64,000 nucleotides of DNA, taken from Chloroflexota bacterium. Lineage in GTDB: Bacteria; Chloroflexota; UBA11872; VXOZ01. The position numbers and the translations under genes are program-made. The notes under the pieces were generated by a model that saw nothing but the letters and a program-made list of their open reading frames with translations, made no database searches and was not told where the DNA came from. Where the stretch lies: NCBI GenBank assembly GCA_958295775.1, contig CATQHC010000009.1, forward strand, positions 806,001-870,000. Reading direction: 5' to 3'. Within the stretch, counting starts at the first letter, position 1. Each line of letters opens with the position of its first letter. This document shows positions 45,759 through 53,978 of this stretch, one piece after another.

Positions 45759-46775
45759 TTAGATTCTTGGCGCAATTGTCACCCGCTGGCCGTCGTACAC
45801 ACGGTGGCTGTAGCGGATAGTCGTGTCGTCGAGCCGCTCGAAAGCGACCGGTTCACGTTCGCCTGCAAGCTCTACGTCTATACCAACTTCCGACCACTCA
45901 CGCGGTATCGAACACGTAAACGTGACCGTATGCCATTGGATCCGGTCCGGTATGGCGGGCGCTGCCAAGCGATAGGTGATAGCGGACGGTGTGCGTTGTT
46001 CGTCAACGACCGTTGTTTCCCGCGCCATGATGAGGTAGTCCACCACCTCTTCGGGCACCGCGAGCCAGACCTCATCCCCGCCGACGCGCGTCACGGCTTC
46101 CAGGCGGCTGCCGAGTTCGGCGGGCGTCAATTCGCGATTGGGTATCACGAGTTCGTCCTGCACGGCGTGGGTGTAGTCCACTATCCACCCGCCGGTTTCG
46201 CGGGCGCGGTACACGAGCCGGTAGGGATCGTAGCCCCGGTTGTAGTCGTCCAACTTGTGGTAGACGACCGGGCGGCAGAGCTGCATCAGGTCGGTATCCG
46301 GGTAGTTGAGCTGGTCGCGCACGCCGAACATGCTCAGGTACCCGGCCTCTTCCGCCAGCGGCCAGGCATATTGCAGGCAGTGGTCGTTGCCGGGCGCGAT
46401 GAACGTGGTCACGAGCGTACCAAGCCGCTCTTCCAGCAACTTTGCGGAGTCTACGACCTCAATGCGCGCGTTCTCCGGCACGGCCATGCTGCCGGGCAGC
46501 TTGTTGTGGGTCATGGAATGCGAGGAAACCGACCAGCCGTAGCGCTGCGCCAGCTTGCACTCTTCAACGGAGACGTGCATATAGGTGGCGTCGTAGCCGC
46601 TGTTGGGCACGTCGCGCGGCTCCCCCATCTGTCCCACGACCACGGTCAAATGACCCGGCGCGCCAAACTGCTCGTGGATGGGAAGCCCGTTTTCTACGGT
46701 CGAGGTGACCACCTCGTCATACGTGGTGGAATAGACCCAGCGTTTGCCAAATTTCCACTGCGTGATGTCTATCAT
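45759..46775 (-). CDS. Polysaccharide deacetylase-like (NodB-like) protein
   Basis: The 338-residue protein has a NodB-type core: SSHSMTH (metal HxxxH) near 85-91, FIAPGNDHC near 121 and RDQLNYPD near 149. The usual catalytic TFDDG is not evident (STTYDEVV instead), so catalytic status is uncertain. The C-terminal ~70 residues (from DRIQWHTVTFTCSIPREW) look like a beta-sandwich domain. It may act on an acetylated sugar, or be an inactive relative. Moderate confidence. Confidence 0.65.
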   Translation of the reverse strand: MIDITQWKFGKRWVYSTTYDEVVTSTVENGLPIHEQFGAPGHLTVVVGQMGEPRDVPNSGYDATYMHVSVEECKLAQRYGWSVSSHSMTHNKLPGSMAVPENARIEVVDSAKLLEERLGTLVTTFIAPGNDHCLQYAWPLAEEAGYLSMFGVRDQLNYPDTDLMQLCRPVVYHKLDDYNRGYDPYRLVYRARETGGWIVDYTHAVQDELVIPNRELTPAELGSRLEAVTRVGGDEVWLAVPEEVVDYLIMARETTVVDEQRTPSAITYRLAAPAIPDRIQWHTVTFTCSIPREWSEVGIDVELAGEREPVAFERLDDTTIRYSHRVYDGQRVTIAPRI

Positions 46776-46806
46776 CTTTACACTTCTCTGTTTGCGTAGT
46801 ACCCGT

Positions 46807-46848
46807 TCGCCCTCACCCTAGCCCTTATATCTTGGAAGAGGGAGATAG
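46807..46848. repeat. GAGAGGG/GGGTGAGGG-family repeat next to the IS110-type element
   Basis: CGCCCTCACCCTAGCCC at 46808-46824 and GAAGAGGGAGATAG at 46834-46847 match the dispersed palindromic repeat in this window. The element that follows may have inserted near this repeat. Confidence 0.5.
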
Positions 46849-46854
46849 AATGGG

Positions 46855-46995
46855 GGCAGGCGTGGCAGACCGGCTGGCCCTGGGTCACAGAAGACCGTGG
46901 GAGAGAATGGTCGTCACGCCTGCCGAGCTCCCCCAGAGCCCGAACAGTTACTCGGAGTGTTAAGTCCGAATGCGTAAGGCTGGGACTGCCGGGGG
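46855..46995 (+). ncRNA. Candidate bridge RNA-like structured region of the IS110-type element
   Basis: Just upstream of the transposase are several hairpins. A perfect 10-bp stem, GGCAGGCGTG (46855-46864) with CACGCCTGCC (46915-46924), encloses a ~50-base loop region that includes GACC/GGTC (46893-46896 with 46909-46912). Then CCCCC (46930-46934) pairs with GGGGG (46991-46995) around two hairpins, CCGA/TCGG and AGTCC/GGACT. IS110-family elements encode a bridge RNA with a 5' stem-loop and two internal loops in this place. This is inference; no covariation was tested. Confidence 0.4.
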
Positions 46996-47007
46996 CACCA
47001 CGCATAG

Positions 47008-47967
<960 letters not shown>

Positions 47968-47991
47968 CAGCCAAGACAGTTTCTCTCCCGT

Positions 47992-49256
47992 TGTATAGAC
48001 CGGGTACATGGGTTACACATGTTCGGGTTGATGGGTTACACCTAAAGGCATGGGAAATCTTGCAGCAGGAGGATGACCATGCCGTGGAAGGAGAGTACGG
48101 TTGTGTCTGAACGCAAGGAGTTCGTTGCCCTGGCACTGACGGACGGATCGAACATCAGTGAACTGTGCCGACGCATGAAGATCAGCCGCAAGACGGCGTA
48201 CAAAACGCTGCGGCGGTATGCGTCGGGGGGAGCGCAGAACCTGCGTGACCGTTCGCACCGTACGCACAGCTGTCCGCACCGGACAGACCCGGAGCTGGAA
48301 GAGAGGATCATCGCGCTGCGCCTGGCGCATCCTACGAAGGGCGCGCATGTGCTGCACAGGCTGCTGCAAGACCAAGGCTGCACCGACGTGCCGGCCAAGA
48401 GCACCATCCAGGCCATTCTCAAGCGCCATGGGCTTATCGATCCCGTGGAGAGCGCCAAGCACACACCCCACGTGCGCTTCGAGCGACCCCAGCCCAACGC
48501 ACTGTGGCAAATGGACTTCAAGGGGCACTTCAGCATGCACCATGACCGTTGCCATCCCCTCACCCTCCTGGATGATCCTTCCCGCTTCAACCTCGCCCTA
48601 CAAGCCTGTGCCAACGAGCGCGGCGAGACAGTCCAAGACCGCCTCACCACTGTCTTCCGCCGCTACGGCCTGCCCCAGGCCATGCTCATGGACAACGGCT
48701 CCCCCTGGGGCAACGACAGCGGCCAGCCCTTCACGCCTCTCACCGTCTGGCTCTTGCAGTTGGGCATCAGCATCCGGCACAGCTGACCCTACCATCCCCA
48801 GACACTCGGCAAACTCGAACGCTTCCACCGCTCGCTCAAGAGCGAACTGCTGCAAAGCCGCGCCTTCACCGACCTGGACCACTGCCAGCTTGCCTTCAAC
48901 ACCTGGCGTGACTTCTACAACCTGGAACGTCCCCATCATGCCCTCGACCTGGACACCCCCATCACCAAATACACCCCCAGTGACCGCTCCTTCCCCGCAA
49001 CCTTGCCTGCCCTCGACTACGGCCCTGACGACCACGTGCGCAGCGTCGATGTCAGCGGTCGCATCTCCTTCCAGGGCAAAACCCTCCCTGTGGGTAAGGC
49101 CTTTCGGCATAAGCAGGTCGCGCTCCGCCCCACCCAAACCGACGGCGTCTGGAACGTGCATTTCTCAATACAACGCATCAAATCCATAGACCTCAGAAAG
49201 CAACATGTGTAACCTATCAACCCGAACATCTGTTACCTATGTCCCCAGTCTGTACA
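47992..49256 (+). mobile_element. IS481-family insertion sequence
   Basis: The element is 1265 bp with 50-bp terminal inverted repeats at 47992-48041 and 49207-49256 (about 43 of 50 positions agree by eye; ends TGTATAGAC and complement of GTCTGTACA). Its transposase is interrupted. The flanks, CTCTCCCGT on the left and CGCCGGGAGAGGG on the right, are the two arms of the GAGAGGG palindromic repeat, so it inserted in or next to the loop of such a repeat. Confidence 0.8.
48079..49212 (+). pseudogene. IS481-family transposase with an in-frame UGA
   Basis: The N-terminal HTH (ISELCRRMKISRKTAYKTLRRYASGG) and DDE catalytic core are visible: QMDFKG near 149 (Asp), MDNGSPWG near 209 (Asp), and GKLERFHR near 246 (Glu). 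After IRHS a TGA at 48784-48786 interrupts the frame, which continues unbroken with PYHPQTLGKLERFHR to the stop at 49210-49212. Relatives read GRPYHPQT there, so a single CGA-to-TGA change is the simplest explanation. The start is the second ATG (48079), 6 bases after AGGAGG. Readthrough cannot be excluded. Confidence 0.85.
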
Positions 49257-49594
49257 CGCCGGGAGAGGGAGTATTTCTCGTCTCGGCAAGGGTTACGCAT
49301 AGGTCTCCCTTGATAGGGGAAGGTCGGGATGGGGGGTGAAGAATCGCTTCACGACAAGCAATTTCAGTCCACCCACGCCTCTTCTGGATTTCGGCCCCGA
49401 ATCAGGTACGGGGCAGGCTTTTCGCCGGAATGACGAGGTTGTACAAAGGTTGCTGCTGGGAGAAGACTGGGGTGAGGGTGATTCCTCGCCCATTGCAACT
49501 GAGTACTGCCTTTTCGGCAGAGCTCCACGGAGATTGATCCCTGCCAGCTCCGGGTCTTAGCCCAAGGAGATGGTAGAAGTAGTGGATTTGGCTG
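49257..49594. repeat. Intergenic region with repeats next to IS481
   Basis: No gene is seen. The GGGAGAGGGAG arm at 49260-49275 is the right arm of the palindrome split by the IS. A GCCGGAAT-type element lies at 49382-49436 (interrupted by a GGGGC hairpin), and a GGGGTGAGGGTGATTCC half-copy lies at ~49468-49486. Confidence 0.5.
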
Positions 49595-50062
49595 CTACGA
49601 GGAAGTATTCACTGTGACTGCGAGGAGTTCGGCTTCGATCTGCTCCAGCCGTTCCCGCACGCGCAGGGAGCGCTCATGGTAACGGTCGCGCAATTCGGCG
49701 ATTTGGCCCAGGCGGCCGTCCAGCACCTCGACCTGCTGCTCCAGAATTTCCAATCCCATCCGCAGCGAGTCTCGTTTCGTTTCCAGGTCGCCGGCTTGCC
49801 GGCTCTCCTGCCGCAAGAGCTTCAGCGACTCCATCGCCTCCACCACCTGCTTGATCTCAGCGAGTGAAAAGCCCAGCAGCCGCTTGAGCTGCACGATGTT
49901 TTCCAGGCGGTTGATATCCGCTGCCGAGTACAGCCGAAAGCCGCCTTCCATACGGGATGGTGGCTCTAGCAAGCCGATTTCCTCGTAATACCGGAGCGTA
50001 CGGGGCGTAAGTTTCAGTTGCTCCGCTACCTCACCGATTTGAAGATAGCGTTCATCAGACAT
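49595..50062 (-). CDS. MerR-family transcriptional regulator
   Basis: The 155-residue protein has the MerR winged HTH at its start (QIGEVAEQLKLTPRTLRYYEEIGLLEPPSRMEGGFRLYSAADINRLENIVQLKRLLGFSLAEI) and a long coiled coil (~80-150). No Cys or other effector-binding motif typical of metal MerR proteins is seen in the tail. The ATG start at 50062 is immediately downstream of the 21-bp tandem repeats at 50107-50283, which may be its binding sites. The target gene is unclear; the PhyH gene lies just upstream on the same strand. Confidence 0.88.
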   Translation of the reverse strand: MSDERYLQIGEVAEQLKLTPRTLRYYEEIGLLEPPSRMEGGFRLYSAADINRLENIVQLKRLLGFSLAEIKQVVEAMESLKLLRQESRQAGDLETKRDSLRMGLEILEQQVEVLDGRLGQIAELRDRYHERSLRVRERLEQIEAELLAVTVNTSS

Positions 50063-50106
50063 GGCAATCCCTTAGCGGTTCCCCCAAAAGACGCGCACCC
50101 AATCTG

Positions 50107-50283
50107 TTCGCACCATGCACCGTTTCCGGTTGCGTCCCGCGACGCTTGCCCGCGCCGCGCATCGTTTTCGGATACACCACGCATCGTATTCGATACGCCG
50201 CGCATCGTATCGGATGCACCGCGCATCGCTTACGGATTCGCCGTGCACCGTACAGGTGCGCCGCGCACCGGAATAGGTGCGCC
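50107..50283. repeat. Tandem array of ~8 degenerate 21-bp repeats
   Basis: Units are 21-22 bp with consensus near GATRCRCCGCGCATCG plus five or six variable bases. The clearest copies start at 50150, 50171, 50192, 50213, 50235 and 50256, with two more degenerate ones before them (from ~50107). A perfect dyad, GGTGCG-CCG-CGCACC, lies at 50255-50269. The array sits between the merR start and the PhyH gene end, 45 bases before the merR ATG. Confidence 0.75.
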
Positions 50284-50320
50284 TTAATCATAGGGTGCAG
50301 TTTCCGTTAAAGTCAACGAC

Positions 50321-51142
50321 TTACGAGTCCAATCCACCCTGGTTGCGAAACGGCTGCGGCAAGCGCTGTATGGAGCCGTCCTCAAAGCGGGCTACCTCCG
50401 GGTCGCTGCCGTGGAGATAGACCGGCCAGACCTTGAAGAAATTGCCCCCCAAGAGCGCGGCGTCGCCAGCGGCAATCTGGTACACCAACGCGCGGCGGGG
50501 CGTATCGCTGTGGTTGGGATGCGTGTAGTGCAGCAGGTTGCCGTGGTGAATGGTCATGCTGCCGGCGGGGCCCACCAAGTCGTACAAGTTGCCGTTGGCA
50601 ACATCGGATGCATAGTCGTCGGCATTGGTACAGCGGCCTACAAATTTGCCGTCCGTATCGTGGTGATTCATCGGTCCCCGCTTATGGCTGCCGGGGATCG
50701 CCTGCAACGCGCCGTTCTGCACAGACGTATCGTCGAGCAAAAACGTCACCGCGAGCACGTCGTAGTTGGTGAGAGGGTGAAAGGGATAGTCCTGATGCCA
50801 GGCCACGGCGCCTTCACCCTTGGCGATGGGCTTCCAGTGGACCCGCGCTTGAATGAGATGCAGGTTTTCGCCGATAAGCTGCACGGAGGCCCCGATAAGC
50901 GCCGGATGGCGCGCGGCTGCCATGAACGCTTCCTGCAAGAAGATCACGTCGTGGATAGCAACAGTGCGCTCCGCGCCGCCGCGACTAAGGCGCTCCTCAT
51001 CCAGCGCGTCAGCGGCTGCCCGCACACCGGCGAGCTCCGGCGCTGACAACACATCAGGGAGCACCAGGTAGCCGTTCTCACGGTAGGAGGCTACTTGGTC
51101 ATCGCTCAGAATTGGTTCGGCTGTGGCCGTTCGCTCCGCCAT
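50321..51142 (-). CDS. Phytanoyl-CoA dioxygenase (PhyH)-family Fe(II)/2-oxoglutarate oxygenase
   Basis: The 273-residue protein begins with LSDDQVASYRENGYLVLPDVLSAPEL, typical of the PhyH family. The iron triad is the HQD motif (H116, D118 in VAWHQDYPFHP) and a distal His in the GSMTIHHGNLLHYTHPNHSDTPRRALVYQI segment, with the 2-oxoglutarate Arg near the end of it. A GGGGAGGAT precedes the ATG at good spacing. It hydroxylates an unknown substrate, perhaps a lipid or osmolyte. The stop is just upstream of the 21-bp array. Confidence 0.85.
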   Translation of the reverse strand: MAERTATAEPILSDDQVASYRENGYLVLPDVLSAPELAGVRAAADALDEERLSRGGAERTVAIHDVIFLQEAFMAAARHPALIGASVQLIGENLHLIQARVHWKPIAKGEGAVAWHQDYPFHPLTNYDVLAVTFLLDDTSVQNGALQAIPGSHKRGPMNHHDTDGKFVGRCTNADDYASDVANGNLYDLVGPAGSMTIHHGNLLHYTHPNHSDTPRRALVYQIAAGDAALLGGNFFKVWPVYLHGSDPEVARFEDGSIQRLPQPFRNQGGLDS

Positions 51143-51259
51143 GAAATCCTCCCCTTCCTTTGACTAGCCCATGGGCTCTCTGTGTTGGGAATTGAGTTGG
51201 GGCTGGATTGCTGATTCACACTCCCACCATACGCCGCCAGTCTACACTAATCGCACGCC

Positions 51260-51295
51260 CACCGTAGGGGCACGATATATCGTGCCCCTACGGTG
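51260..51295. repeat. 36-bp perfect palindrome with GTAGGGGC arms
   Basis: A perfect no-loop palindrome, left arm CACCGTAGGGGCACGATA. It shares GTAGGGGC and GCCCCTAC ends with the 28-bp palindrome at 63824-63851. The rest of 51143-51578 shows no gene. Confidence 0.8.
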
Positions 51296-51578
51296 CAACA
51301 AGCGAGGTGCGCTGCCACAAATGTGGGTGACCGCCGGCCGGTGGCAGCCGGTACCCGCAGTGGTAGAACCAAAATTCGCCGCAATCGCAGAGGAATGCCG
51401 CCGCTCACAGCCGCCGACGGGTTCATGCCAATGCGACCGGAATTTACCGCAAACCTATTAGAGAACGACCGCTGAGACATGGGTGCGTGGCCCGTCACCT
51501 TTTGGATAATGCCCGCGCTGGGGGCTATAATGCTCACGGTAAGGCAAGAGTTGAATCACATGAATAGGAGCACCCACC

Positions 51579-51971
51579 ATGAAGAAAGAACCCCTCCTCG
51601 GCGCAGGCATGTCCCAGCCTTCCGCGCCCTACTCGATGGCCCTGCGCGTGCAAGCCAATGAGATGCTCTACATTGCCGGTCAAGGGCCGACGGCCGGTGA
51701 CGGCAGTATTGTCGGCGCCGGCGACATCGAAGCCCAGGTGCGCCAGGTCTTTGCCAATATCCAGTCGCTCCTCGAGGCCGGCGGCGCAACGTTCAATAAC
51801 GTCGTCTTCATGAACATGTACGTCACCGACATTCGCTTCCGCGAGACCATCACCATGGTGCGCAACGAAATCCTGGAAGCGCCCTTCCCCGCCGCCACCA
51901 TGGTCCAAATCGGCTCCCTGGCCTCCACCGACTGGCTGGTGGAGATCGACGCGATCGCCGCGCTGGATTAG
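51579..51971 (+). CDS. RidA-family (YjgF/YER057c/UK114) protein lacking the catalytic Arg
   Basis: The 130-residue protein has the chorismate-mutase-like Rid fold: PYSMALRVQANEMLYIAGQ near 17-35, QVRQVFANIQSLLEAGGATFNNVVFMNMYVTD near 53-84, and the FPAATMVQI stretch near 103-111. In imine-deaminating RidA this stretch has Arg where Ala106 is found here. So it is probably a non-canonical Rid subfamily with other activity. AGGAG ~8 bases upstream supports the ATG. Confidence 0.8.
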   Translation: MKKEPLLGAGMSQPSAPYSMALRVQANEMLYIAGQGPTAGDGSIVGAGDIEAQVRQVFANIQSLLEAGGATFNNVVFMNMYVTDIRFRETITMVRNEILEAPFPAATMVQIGSLASTDWLVEIDAIAALD

Positions 51972-52044
51972 GCGATTTTCGATTGCCATGTCTGAACGTA
52001 AGCAGGCGTTGCTGACGAATTACGCCTTGCCGCGGCTGAATAGT

Positions 52045-52083
52045 ACCCTCTCCCGTCAAGGGAGAGGGATAGGGTGAGGGTGA
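52045..52083. repeat. Full copy of the GAGAGGG-GGGTGAGGG repeat
   Basis: CCCTCTCCCGTC and AAGGGAGAGGG form a hairpin, followed by ATAGGGTGAGGGTG. This is a complete copy of the dispersed family and matches the arms split by IS481. It lies between the RidA and MFS genes. Confidence 0.65.
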
Positions 52084-52150
52084 ACCGCCGGCCGCGGATG
52101 CATGAACTACACTCCCACTACCACGTCTCGTTTCTGCAGGGCAAACTCCC

Positions 52151-53386
52151 TTGAGCCAAACCGCCACTACCTTTTTTCCGCGACGCCTTGCCGTGTTGGC
52201 GGTGATCGCGGCGGCGTGTCTGATCTCGCTCGTTGGGTTCGGCATTCGTTCCAGCTTTGGGCTCTACTTGGAGCCGATCACGAGTGAGCGCGGCTGGACG
52301 CGGGAGACCTTTGCGCTGGCGCTGGCGATCCAGAACCTCCTGTGGGGCCTGGGCGTGCCGGTGGCGGGCGCGATAGCAGACCGGTTTGGCACTGCCAAGG
52401 TCGTGGCCCTGGGCGCGGCGGTATACGCCGCCGGCGTGGCCGGCATGGCGCTGTCGGACAGCGGGCTCACGCTCTACCTGACCGGTGGGCTTCTGGTTGG
52501 TGTGGGCGTCGCTTTCTGCTCATTCTCGCTCGTGCTGGCCTCCATTGCCCGCGTGATCGGCCCGGACCGGCGCTCCTTGGCGTTGGGACTCGGCACTGCT
52601 GCGGGCTCCATGGGCCAAGTCCTCTTTTCTCCCATCAACCAGACCTTGATAGCCCGTTACGGCTGGTTCGACTCCCTCTTGGTGATGTCTGTCGTCGCCT
52701 TGGTCTTGGTCCCGCTGGCGTTCAGCCTGCCGCGCGGCACGGCAGCCACAGGAGAACCGGCATCGGACCAGGGCTTGACCGCAGCCTTGGGCGAGGCCAT
52801 GCGTCAGCGGAGCTACTTGCTGCTCACGGCGGGATTTTTCGTGTGCGGGTTCCACGTGGCGTTCATCACCGCGCATTTCCCCACGTACGTAACCGACCTT
52901 GGTCTCTCGGCGCGCGCAGGCGCATACGCGCTTTCGCTCGTAGGCCTCTTCAACATCTGCGGTTCGCTGCTGTCCGGGGCGTTTGGGCAACGTTATTCCA
53001 AGAAGCTCGGTCTTTCCGCTATTTATTCGGGCCGGGCGTTGATTATCCTCGGACTGCTGCTTGCCCCGGCTAACGAATTAACCATCTACATCTTTTCGGC
53101 GGCAATGGGACTGCTGTGGCTATCCACCGTGCCCTTGACCACGGGGATCGTGGCGCAGATGTTCGGGCTCAAGTTCATGGCCACTCTGTTCGGCATCGTC
53201 TATCTCAGCCATCAGGTCGGGAGCTTTCTCGGCGTGTGGTTGGGCGGGTTGCTCTACGACCAGACCGGCTCCTACGACGCCATGTGGTGGGCAGGCGTCG
53301 GCTTCGGCATCTTCGCCGCCCTCGTCCACCTGCCGATCAACGACACGCCTCTGGCCCGCCTGCGCACGGCTCAGGCTGAAGGATAA
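52151..53386 (+). CDS. MFS transporter (oxalate/formate antiporter or monocarboxylate-like)
   Basis: The 411-residue protein has 12 predicted helices. GFGIRSSFGLYLEPITSERGWTRE near 26-49 resembles OFA/MCT-type transporters, and ADRFGTAKV near 76 is the MFS loop 2-3 motif. TFAL-AIQNLLWGLGVPVAGAI and GRALIILGLLLAP follow. It starts at TTG 52151; a convincing ribosome-binding site is not seen. It probably moves small organic acids, but this is an inference from similarity of layout. It stands alone between the RidA gene and the ubiquitin-like operon. Confidence 0.85.
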   Translation: MSQTATTFFPRRLAVLAVIAAACLISLVGFGIRSSFGLYLEPITSERGWTRETFALALAIQNLLWGLGVPVAGAIADRFGTAKVVALGAAVYAAGVAGMALSDSGLTLYLTGGLLVGVGVAFCSFSLVLASIARVIGPDRRSLALGLGTAAGSMGQVLFSPINQTLIARYGWFDSLLVMSVVALVLVPLAFSLPRGTAATGEPASDQGLTAALGEAMRQRSYLLLTAGFFVCGFHVAFITAHFPTYVTDLGLSARAGAYALSLVGLFNICGSLLSGAFGQRYSKKLGLSAIYSGRALIILGLLLAPANELTIYIFSAAMGLLWLSTVPLTTGIVAQMFGLKFMATLFGIVYLSHQVGSFLGVWLGGLLYDQTGSYDAMWWAGVGFGIFAALVHLPINDTPLARLRTAQAEG

Positions 53387-53561
53387 CCGACACACCGATG
53401 TCTTCCTTCTCGTTCTGGCGGCCTAGATGCACTTGCCGTAGAGCGTATAGCTTGTGTCGAATGCGACGTTGTTCTTAAGAGTGCTAGTCTTGCGATCCTT
53501 GGAGGGTAAGCCGCATCAGAGCATCAGATCGCCCCACCCGATCAATTGGAATGTGGCACTC

Positions 53562-53978
53562 CTACTTGCGCCAACTTCCAAAAGTCGTAACGCGCCATTT
53601 GCGTCTGAGCCAGGAACGAAGTGTCTCACGCCTCGTTGTTGAGCTAAGCATGCGATCCCGCTCGATGTCCGCATACTCCGAATGGCGACCTGGATCGATC
53701 CTCTTCAACCAGATCACGGAATTGCTTCGTATTTTGTAGTGGCTGCCGCAGCCGGAATTAGCCCATACCGACCCACCCGTAGGGCCGTCCAGGGAGACCG
53801 ACTTCCCATCGAAGTGAATGTGCCATCGACTGGGGTGGAGGGTTAGTACCGTCAGACTGCTACAACCACACGGACAGCGCAGGTTAACGGTCCGATGCTT
53901 GTGGCTGATCCAAAGCTCGCCCTCCTTAATTTCGTCGAACTCGGGCAGTACCTCTACGAAGATAGGACGCAGTTTCAC
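53562..53978 (-). CDS. DUF6527-like Cys-rich protein, third gene of the ubiquitin-like operon
   Basis: The 138-residue protein has a short Cys knuckle, LRCPCGC (C35, C37, C39), and a later GCGSHYKI (C77, H80), a plausible zinc site. A basic C-terminal third (RRETLRSWLRRKWR) follows. It is like the small DUF6527 proteins that accompany multiubiquitin-type operons, from memory. Its GTG overlaps the stop of the E1-like gene by 4 bases (GTGA), so it is translationally coupled. Possible roles are an E3-like or peptidase-like accessory factor; not proven. Confidence 0.6.
   Translation of the reverse strand: MKLRPIFVEVLPEFDEIKEGELWISHKHRTVNLRCPCGCSSLTVLTLHPSRWHIHFDGKSVSLDGPTGGSVWANSGCGSHYKIRSNSVIWLKRIDPGRHSEYADIERDRMLSSTTRRETLRSWLRRKWRVTTFGSWRK

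Noticed and set aside
48218-49189. A 323-residue open frame through the IS481 element
   Set aside because: It is in another frame, low in family motifs, and a product of base composition; the HTH/DDE frame is the real one.
50107-50283. CRISPR interpretation of the 21-bp array
   Set aside because: Repeats are directly tandem with no unique spacers between them and no cas gene nearby.
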